Positions 7,256 to 13,265 of a stretch of DNA of 15,145 bases are shown piece by piece. Origin of the DNA: an uncultured Bacilli bacterium (lineage in GTDB: Bacteria; Bacillota_I; Bacilli_A; RF39; UBA660); the NCBI GenBank assembly GCA_947624855.1, contig CANQMC010000016.1:1-15145 (forward strand). The letters are read 5' to 3'. A model generated the notes under the pieces. It did no database searches and was not told the origin of the DNA. It saw nothing but the letters and a program-made list of their open reading frames with translations. The position numbers and the translations under genes were made by a program. How positions within the stretch are numbered: the first letter of the stretch is position 1; the number at the start of each line of letters is the position of its first letter.

Positions 7256-8440
7256 ATGGAAAAAGTTATTTTAATTAAATATGGTGAATTATCCACCAAA
7301 AAAGCAAATATTAATTATTTTTTAGCCAAATTAAAAGATAACATATTAATAGCTTTAAAAGATTACGATGTTAAAATAGAATATGATTTAGGAAGAATGT
7401 TTATTCATACTAATGATTTTTCTAATGTCTTAAAAGTTATTCAAAATATTTTTGGTATTCATGAATTTTGTATTGCTTATTTAATAAAAAGTATTGAATT
7501 TAAAGAAGTAACCAAAAATATAATTAATTTATTAAAAGAAACAACCTTTAAAACATTTAAAGTCGAAACCAAAAGAAGTAATAAAAAAATAAATAATACC
7601 AGTGTAGAACTAAGTAAAATGCTTGGTGGAGAAATTCTTAAAAACATTCCTAATCTTAAAGTAGATGTAAACAATCCTGATTTACTTTTAAATGTTGAAT
7701 ATCGTTTAAATAATACCTTAATATATTATGAAACATTACCTGGTTTAGGAGGTTATCCTGTAGGTACTTTAGGTAAAGGTCTTCTTATGTTAAGTGGAGG
7801 TATTGATTCACCTGTTGCCGGTTATCTTGCCATTAAAAGAGGAGTAAAACTAGAAGCCATTTATTTTGAAAGTCCTCCTCACACTAGTAATGAAGCTAAA
7901 AATAAAGTATTTAAATTATCTCGAAAATTAGCCTTATATAATAATGATATAAATGTTCATATTATTAATTTTACTGCAATTCAAGAAGCTATATATAAAA
8001 ATATTCCTCATGAATATTTAATTACAATTATGAGACGAATGATGTATCGAATAAGTGCTATAATAGCTAATCGTCGTAATTGTAAAGTTTTAATTAACGG
8101 TGAATCTATAGGGCAAGTAGCTAGTCAAACATTAACAAGTATGAGTGCCATAAATGAAGCAGTTAAAATACCTGTTATTAGACCTGTAGCGTGTTTTGAT
8201 AAATTAGAAATAATTGAAATAGCTAAACAAATAGATACTTATGAAACAAGTATTTTACCATATGAAGATTGTTGTACAATTTTTGTTCCTAAACATCCAG
8301 TAATTAATCCTGATTTAAAAAAATGTTTAGAATATGAAAAATTAATACCATATGAAGAATTAATATATAACGCTATAAAAAATCATGAAATAATCAAAAT
8401 AACTAAAGAAGAAATAAATGAATATTCTGATTTATTATAA
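7256..8440 (+). CDS. thiI: tRNA 4-thiouridine synthase ThiI
   Basis: ThiI adenylates U8 of tRNA and replaces its oxygen with sulfur from a cysteine desulfurase, giving 4-thiouridine; in some bacteria it also supplies sulfur for thiamine. The 394-residue protein has an N-terminal ferredoxin-like domain, a THUMP domain (about 57-162), and the PP-loop SGGIDS (180-185) that binds ATP. The conserved cysteines and PKHP lie in YEDCCTIFVPKHP near the end. There is no C-terminal rhodanese domain, as in B. subtilis ThiI. I place the start at ATG 7256 because MEKVILIKYGE aligns with the family's usual beginning; a GTG nine bases earlier is in frame. No SD is visible. The stop overlaps the convergent helicase stop. 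Confidence 0.95.
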   Translation: MEKVILIKYGELSTKKANINYFLAKLKDNILIALKDYDVKIEYDLGRMFIHTNDFSNVLKVIQNIFGIHEFCIAYLIKSIEFKEVTKNIINLLKETTFKTFKVETKRSNKKINNTSVELSKMLGGEILKNIPNLKVDVNNPDLLLNVEYRLNNTLIYYETLPGLGGYPVGTLGKGLLMLSGGIDSPVAGYLAIKRGVKLEAIYFESPPHTSNEAKNKVFKLSRKLALYNNDINVHIINFTAIQEAIYKNIPHEYLITIMRRMMYRISAIIANRRNCKVLINGESIGQVASQTLTSMSAINEAVKIPVIRPVACFDKLEIIEIAKQIDTYETSILPYEDCCTIFVPKHPVINPDLKKCLEYEKLIPYEELIYNAIKNHEIIKITKEEINEYSDLL

Positions 8441-9877
8441 ATAAATAAAACTTATATATTCTTTATAATCATTAACTAACTCTTCAATAAAAATTGAAGG
8501 GTTTTTCTTTGGAACATATAAATAACAATAATTTTTAGTTCTAGTTAAAGCCACATAAAAAAGTCTTCTTTCTTCTTCAAAAGGATATATATCTTTATAA
8601 ATTAAAACATATTTTAAAATATAATTATCTTCTATTTTAGAAGGTAAAGAATTAACTTCATTAGTTAAATTAATAACTAATATATTATCTTCTTCTAATC
8701 CTTTTGCTTTATGAATAGTTTTATAATAAATATTTTTATTTAAAATTTTTAAAGTATCATTTATAATTTCATCTTTATTAACACAATCATAAATATCTTT
8801 ATTATTTCTTCCTAAAATCATTAAATTATCACTATTAATATAATTTAAAGCTTTATGAAAATCATTTTTAAGATCATTATAATACATAATAACAATTGGT
8901 TTATTAATTCTTTTTTGTGATTTTAAATTTTTATATATTTGTCTTTTATTTTTCATCACAAAAGAACCAGCTACATTAATTAATTCCTGGCTATTGCGGT
9001 AAGTATTAGTTAAATATAATTTTTTAACTGGTCTAAAATTATGAGGAAAATCTAAAAAATTATTTAAATCGCAACCTGAAAAACGATAAATAGACTGAAA
9101 ATCATCACCAACTACTGTTATAAAAGCTTTAGTTTTAATAATTATTTCTTTAACTAAATTTTCTCTAACTTTTGAAGTATCTTGATATTCATCAATAATT
9201 ATATATTTATAATTTTTATTAATTCCTTTTTCTTTAACTATTTTAGTGGCCATATAAATCATATCATCAAAATCAATTAATCCTTGACTTTGTTTTTCAA
9301 TAATATACATTTGATATATTTTTTTAATTATTTTTAAATAATTTCGATCTTTTCTTTTAGCTTTTTTTATTATTTTATCAAAATATTCTATTTCATAATA
9401 ATTGGCAATAAAAAGACTAATAAATCTAATTATATTTTTTTTATATTCTTTAAATTCATTAGTATAAATATAATTATTATTTAAAAAATATTTTTTAAAA
9501 TAAGCTTCATTATCTAAACTATCTAATATTTCATTAACTAAATATTCAAGTAAATTATCTTGAGCTATTTGATATTTAATATGATTATTTTTTAAAATTT
9601 CTAAAGATATTTTATGAAAAGTATAAACTTTATTATCTAAATTTAATTCTTTTTTAATTTTCTTTTCTAAACTTAAAGCAGCATTATTAGTAAAAGTAAT
9701 ACAAAGAATATCTTTTAGATCTATATTTTTATTTTTAACTAAATATTTAATTTTACCAACCATTGTTAAACTTTTTCCTGAACCTGCTCCTGCAATAATA
9801 ATTGTATTTTTATTATTAACTAAAGCTGCTTTAGTTTGTTCTTTATCTAAAGTATTACCTAAAACATTTATTTCCAT
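8435..9877 (-). CDS. Compact superfamily 1A DNA helicase (UvrD/Rep-like)
   Basis: This ATP-driven 3'-5' DNA helicase-like protein of 480 residues carries the full UvrD/Rep motif set: Q motif (Gln14), Walker A AGAGSGKS (29-36), motif Ia CITFTNNAA (59-67), Walker B IIIDEYQD (226-233), motif III VVGDDFQSIYRFSG (255-268), motif IV TNTYRNSQEL (290-299), motif V KTIHKAKGLE (386-395) and motif VI RRLFYVALTRTK (437-448). UvrD and PcrA are usually about 700 residues or longer; only about 90 residues separate motifs IV and V, so most or all of subdomain 2B is missing. The role is probably repair or clearing of DNA intermediates, but which one is unknown. SD AAAGGAG precedes the ATG. It is transcribed against thiI and away from the lipoprotein gene. 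Confidence 0.9.
   Translation of the reverse strand: MEINVLGNTLDKEQTKAALVNNKNTIIIAGAGSGKSLTMVGKIKYLVKNKNIDLKDILCITFTNNAALSLEKKIKKELNLDNKVYTFHKISLEILKNNHIKYQIAQDNLLEYLVNEILDSLDNEAYFKKYFLNNNYIYTNEFKEYKKNIIRFISLFIANYYEIEYFDKIIKKAKRKDRNYLKIIKKIYQMYIIEKQSQGLIDFDDMIYMATKIVKEKGINKNYKYIIIDEYQDTSKVRENLVKEIIIKTKAFITVVGDDFQSIYRFSGCDLNNFLDFPHNFRPVKKLYLTNTYRNSQELINVAGSFVMKNKRQIYKNLKSQKRINKPIVIMYYNDLKNDFHKALNYINSDNLMILGRNNKDIYDCVNKDEIINDTLKILNKNIYYKTIHKAKGLEEDNILVINLTNEVNSLPSKIEDNYILKYVLIYKDIYPFEEERRLFYVALTRTKNYCYLYVPKKNPSIFIEELVNDYKEYISFIYL
8482..8506 (+). terminator. thiI terminator embedded in the 3' end of the helicase gene
   Basis: A 7-bp perfect stem, CTTCAAT (8482-8488) and ATTGAAG (8493-8499), with an AAAA loop is followed by GG and TTTTT (8502-8506). 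It is 42 bp past the thiI stop and lies wholly inside the antisense strand of the helicase coding region. Confidence 0.6.
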
Positions 9878-9914
9878 ATAACTCCTTTTAAGTTACATAA
9901 AAACCTCTATTTAT

Positions 9915-9943
9915 ATTTTAACTAAAAATTTAAAATTTGCCAA
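9915..9943 (-). promoter_or_regulatory. Sigma-A promoter for the helicase gene
   Basis: On the minus strand TTGGCA (9943-9938), a 17-nt spacer and TAAAAT (9920-9915). The start is expected near 9908, about 30 nt before the ATG. Confidence 0.65.
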
Positions 9944-9988
9944 GTCAAAAAGTTCGACATTATTTGCATAGTAATAATTAAATTTATA

Positions 9989-10017
9989 TTGATTTATTTT
10001 AAAAAATCCTTTAAAAT
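9989..10017 (+). promoter_or_regulatory. Probable promoter for the lipoprotein-ffh operon
   Basis: TTGATT (9989-9994), 17 nt, TAAAAT (10012-10017). Transcription would begin near 10024, directly before the SD AAGGTGA (10025-10031), giving a leader of about 13 nt. Confidence 0.55.
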
Positions 10018-10036
10018 ATTTAGTAAGGTGATAAAA

Positions 10037-10900
10037 GTGAAAAGAATAATTAAATTAGGTTTTATAATAATTTCAATCTTTATTTTAACAGGTTGTTTTA
10101 AAGAAGATAAATTAACAAATGATAATGTATATACTACTATTTATCCTATAGAATATTTAACTGAATTTTTATATGGTGAAACTAAAAGTGTATCTAGTAT
10201 TTATCCTAAAGGTGCTAATGTTTTAAATTATGAACTAACCGCCAAACAAAAAGAAAATTATGAAAAAGGGGCTTTATTTGTTTACAATGGCCTTACAAAT
10301 GAAAAAGAATTAGCTCGAGAATTTTTAAATGAAAATAAAAATTTATTATTAATTGATGTTTCTTATGGCTTAAGTTTTAAAAATACTATTGAAGAATTAT
10401 GGTTATCTCCCAATAATTATTTAATGTTAGCTAAAAATATCAAAAATAATTTAATTGATTATACGACAAGTAAAATAGCAAGTGAAACTATAGAAACTAA
10501 ATATAATGAATTAAAAGAAAAATTATCTTATATGGATGCCGATTTAAGAAATATTGCTTCTTTAGCTAGTAAAGAGGGGAATAATACTTTAATCGTATCT
10601 TCTAATAAACTTAATTTTTTAAGCAATTATGGCTTTGAAATAATTGATTTAACCAATAAAAATATAACTAAATCTACTATAAAAAGTAATTTTAAAAAAG
10701 GAAAATATAAAGATATATACTTATGTGATATTGATACTAAAAATGATTTAATAAAAGAATTAGAAAAAAATTATGATGCTAATATTATAAGTGTTAATAC
10801 TATGTATACTTTAAATGATAAACAAACTTCTAATGGTGAAAACTACGAAACAATAATGAATGAATTTATTGAAAATATTAGAAGTACAACTTTAAGTTAA
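10037..10900 (+). CDS. ZnuA/TroA-like substrate-binding lipoprotein lacking metal ligands
   Basis: The mature protein should be anchored outside the membrane by a lipid: MKRII, a hydrophobic stretch, then the lipobox LTGC (residues 17-20). The rest follows the cluster A-I (zinc/manganese) binding-protein pattern: VYTTIYPIEYLTEFLYG (31-47), a P-G-N-YELT-Q segment (57-71) that corresponds to the usual G-PH-YEPT-Q, then LWLSP (121-125) and NFLSNYGFEI (193-202). The histidines that bind metal in this family (in PH.(Y/F)EP, in H.WL.P, and in the H..F.Y....G segment) are all replaced, by Leu, Glu and Ser/Asn respectively. No permease or ATPase genes are near. It may bind another ligand or have a structural role. 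Start GTG 10037 has AAGGTGA 5 nt upstream and gives a proper signal peptide; an upstream TTG would not. ffh follows 19 nt later. Confidence 0.75.
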   Translation: MKRIIKLGFIIISIFILTGCFKEDKLTNDNVYTTIYPIEYLTEFLYGETKSVSSIYPKGANVLNYELTAKQKENYEKGALFVYNGLTNEKELAREFLNENKNLLLIDVSYGLSFKNTIEELWLSPNNYLMLAKNIKNNLIDYTTSKIASETIETKYNELKEKLSYMDADLRNIASLASKEGNNTLIVSSNKLNFLSNYGFEIIDLTNKNITKSTIKSNFKKGKYKDIYLCDIDTKNDLIKELEKNYDANIISVNTMYTLNDKQTSNGENYETIMNEFIENIRSTTLS

Positions 10901-10919
10901 TTAAACAGGAGGAAAAATT

Positions 10920-12227
10920 ATGTTTGAATATTTAGGTGACCGTTTAAGTAAAGCAATTAAAAATATCAGGGGAATGGGTACCATAACTGAAGAAAATATA
11001 AGTGAAGCTATGAGTGAAATAAGATTAGCTTTATTAGAAGCAGATGTTAATTATCAAGTCGTAAAAGAATTTATTTCTAGTGTTAAAAGTAAAGCTTTAG
11101 GTTTAGATGTTTCTAAAAGCTTAAAACCTGATGAATTATTTATTAAATTAGTAAAAGATGAATTAATAAATTTATTAGGTAATGATTATGTACCTATCAC
11201 GGTTAATCCTGGAACTACCGTTTTAATGCTATGTGGTCTTCAAGGAAGTGGAAAAACAACAACTGCTGGTAAATTAGCCAATTATTTACGAAAAAAACAT
11301 AATAAAAAACCACTTTTAGTTGCATGTGATATATATCGTCCCGCGGCTATTGATCAATTAATGGAAATAGGTAAAAGTCTTAATATTCCTGTTTTTACCA
11401 AAGGTAAAATAAATCCCCTTGAAATAGTTAAAGAAGCTTTAGAATATGCTAAAACTAATAATTTAGATTATATTATAATCGATACTGCTGGTCGTCTTCA
11501 AATAGATGAAGAATTAATGCAAGAATTAAAAAATATTGAAAGTGAAATTAAAATAGATGAAACTTTATTAGTAGTAGATGCCATGATGGGTCAAGACGCT
11601 ATAAATGTTATCACGGGATTTAATAATTCCTTAAAATTAACTGGAGCTATATTAACTAAATTAGATGGTAATACCAAAGGGGGAGTAGCTTTATCGATTC
11701 GTCATTTAACCAACATTCCAATTAAATTTGTCGGTGACAGTGAAAAAATGGATGGTTTAAGAGAATTTTATCCTGAAGTAATGGCTAACCGTATATTAGA
11801 TATGGGTGATATTTTAGGTATAGCCGAAAAAGTTGAAAATTTAATTAGTGAAGATGATGCCAAAAAAGATATGTCAAAAATGCGCAGTGGTAAATATGAT
11901 TTAGAAGATTTTTTAACTAATTTAAAACAAATAAAAAAATTAGGACCTTTAGAAAATATTTTAAAAATGTTACCAGGAGCTCGTAAAATGGGTTTAAATA
12001 ATATTAATATTGATCCTAAACAAATATCTCATGTCGAAGCTATTATAAGTTCTATGACTCCTTATGAAAGAAAACATCCTGATGTTTTAAAAGCTAGTCG
12101 TAAACAAAGAATATCAAAAGGTTGTGGTCGACCAGTTGAAGAAATTAATCGTTTATTAAAACAATTTGAAAGTATGAAATCAATGATGAAACAAATGAGT
12201 AATGGTAATATGAAACTACCTTTTTAA
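10920..12227 (+). CDS. ffh: Signal recognition particle protein Ffh
   Basis: Ffh is the SRP54 GTPase. With the small SRP RNA it binds signal sequences on ribosomes and delivers them to FtsY at the membrane. The 435-residue protein has the N domain (1-85, with RLALLEADVNYQV), the G domain with P-loop GLQGSGKT (106-113), DTAGR (188-192) and TKLDG (246-250), and the Met-rich M domain (about 325-435). The M domain contains the RNA-binding segment RKQRISKGCGRP. Length is normal. SD AGGAGG lies just before the ATG. It shares an operon with the upstream lipoprotein instead of the ylxM gene usual in Bacillota. No SRP RNA gene was found in the window. Confidence 0.97.
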   Translation: MFEYLGDRLSKAIKNIRGMGTITEENISEAMSEIRLALLEADVNYQVVKEFISSVKSKALGLDVSKSLKPDELFIKLVKDELINLLGNDYVPITVNPGTTVLMLCGLQGSGKTTTAGKLANYLRKKHNKKPLLVACDIYRPAAIDQLMEIGKSLNIPVFTKGKINPLEIVKEALEYAKTNNLDYIIIDTAGRLQIDEELMQELKNIESEIKIDETLLVVDAMMGQDAINVITGFNNSLKLTGAILTKLDGNTKGGVALSIRHLTNIPIKFVGDSEKMDGLREFYPEVMANRILDMGDILGIAEKVENLISEDDAKKDMSKMRSGKYDLEDFLTNLKQIKKLGPLENILKMLPGARKMGLNNINIDPKQISHVEAIISSMTPYERKHPDVLKASRKQRISKGCGRPVEEINRLLKQFESMKSMMKQMSNGNMKLPF

Positions 12228-12299
12228 AAAATTTGGGATAATACCTAAGCATAGTAAAAAAATACACATAAACTACACTAGAAAGGAAAGTGTATTAAA

Positions 12300-12638
12300 T
12301 TGAAAATAAATAATAATCGTGATTTTGAAACTATGCAAGAAACAAGCTATGCTTCATATACAGATGGTGCAGGAATGGAAGGATCATGCTGCATGGATAT
12401 GGCTTATCAACCTAATCAAATGTTTGGCGAAACAATGCCAGGAGTAGTTTGTCCACCAGTTTATGAATGCCCAAGAGAAACAGTATGCCATCGTTATATT
12501 TGCCATGAAGTACCTCATATTATGCCATGTAACACTAGAATAATTAATCATCATATTTATAAACACACTTATACGCCAACTTATTCTTGTTGTGAAGAAA
12601 ACGAAGTTCAAAATGTTTATGAAAGAAGATGCTGTTAG
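12300..12638 (+). CDS. CotD-like Cys/His-rich spore coat protein
   Basis: A 112-residue protein with 12 Cys and 6 His. The central region reads like the inner spore coat protein CotD family: VCPPVYECP, then HEVPHIMPCNTRIINHH and a Tyr/Thr-rich end, compared with the VPHIHP..TT.VNH pattern of Bacillus CotD. CotD-type proteins are laid down in the coat and cross-linked. The start is TTG at 12300, with a GGAAAG-type SD about 11 nt upstream; no ATG is available before residue 12. No good sigma-A promoter is seen; CATAAACTA (12267-12275) resembles the -10 element of mother-cell sporulation sigma factors (CATANNNTA). Its terminator overlaps the stop. If the family call holds, the organism has or had sporulation genes. 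Family resemblance is from memory and short. Confidence 0.65.
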   Translation: MKINNNRDFETMQETSYASYTDGAGMEGSCCMDMAYQPNQMFGETMPGVVCPPVYECPRETVCHRYICHEVPHIMPCNTRIINHHIYKHTYTPTYSCCEENEVQNVYERRCC

Positions 12639-12650
12639 TATCTTTTTTTT
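12626..12650 (+). terminator. Terminator overlapping the stop of the CotD-like gene
   Basis: Stem AAGATGC (12626-12632) with GTATCTT (12638-12644), one G-U pair, a 5-nt loop, then TTTTTT to 12650. The stop codon (12636-12638) spans the loop and stem, and the T-run reaches the end of the convergent regulator gene. Confidence 0.7.
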
Positions 12651-13098
12651 ATATCATATTTTTATCAATACGACCTAATATATAATCGGCACTAATTTTA
12701 TAATCTTTACTTATTTTATATAAATAACCAGTTGAAATTAAATTTCTACCTCTTTCAAATTCAGCCACAGTAGATTTACCAATTTTTAATATTTTTGATA
12801 ATTCTAATTGAGTTAAACCATTATTTTTTCTAAATTCTTTTAATCTTTGATTTATAATCTTTCTATCAATCTCTTTCTTAATATTTTTATATTGCTTTTG
12901 TTCCGTATTATCAAATATATAATCTATAGAAACATCTAAAATATTAACTGCTTCAATTAAGTATTTAATAGGTATTATTTGATATTCACTTTCATATTTA
13001 CAATATAAACTATTACTTAAATTTAACTCACTAGCAAAGTCCTTTTGTTTAATCCCAATTCTTTCTCTAGTATGTCTTAATTTAGTACCATAAAACAT
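12649..13098 (-). CDS. Transcriptional regulator with two XRE-type HTH domains
   Basis: This 149-residue protein contains two complete Cro/C1-type helix-turn-helix domains in tandem: residues 5-62 (LRHTRERIGIKQKDFASEL and following) and 84-141 (LKEFRKNNGLTQLELSKIL and following, with the recognition helix KSTVAEFERGR). A short lysine-rich linker joins them. There is no separate effector domain, so it may be a DNA-binding-only repressor that contacts two half-sites by itself. The first HTH is less canonical than the second. The ATG is preceded by AGGTGA (13110-13105 on the minus strand) at 6 nt. It is transcribed away from the surface-protein gene across a 167-bp gap; such divergent pairs are often regulator and target, which makes control of the surface protein plausible but unproven. 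Confidence 0.85.
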   Translation of the reverse strand: MFYGTKLRHTRERIGIKQKDFASELNLSNSLYCKYESEYQIIPIKYLIEAVNILDVSIDYIFDNTEQKQYKNIKKEIDRKIINQRLKEFRKNNGLTQLELSKILKIGKSTVAEFERGRNLISTGYLYKISKDYKISADYILGRIDKNMI

Positions 13099-13172
13099 AT
13101 AATATCACCTAATTATATTTTCTCATATATAAAGAAAGCATTTTCAAAAATTGATTTATAGTGACTTTTCTA

Positions 13173-13201
13173 TTGACAATTTAAATTTGATTATTTATAA
13201 T
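13173..13201 (+). promoter_or_regulatory. Perfect consensus sigma-A promoter for the surface-protein gene
   Basis: TTGACA (13173-13178), 17 nt, TATAAT (13196-13201), identical to consensus. The start is expected near 13208, giving a leader of about 58 nt, the longest in the window. A promoter this strong usually needs a repressor. Confidence 0.8.
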
Positions 13202-13208
13202 ATAAATA
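13192..13208. promoter_or_regulatory. Candidate operator dyad over the -10 element
   Basis: Perfect palindrome TATTTATA-A-TATAAATA with 8-bp arms and a single central base, centred on the -10 TATAAT. It is AT-only, so chance is possible, but its place on the promoter next to a divergent HTH gene fits an operator. A second TTGACA-containing copy of the upstream sequence (13232-13245, compare 13173-13186) is also present. Confidence 0.35.
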
Positions 13209-13265
13209 TAAATTAAAAATTTCTAAGATAGTTGACATTATAAATAGAAAGGTGAATTGTTTTAT

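Noticed and set aside
13232..13260. TTGACA at 13232-13237 as a second promoter of the surface gene
   Set aside because: At 17 nt spacing the -10 position reads AATTGT and overlaps the SD and start region, so no usable -10 exists; it may be an operator repeat.
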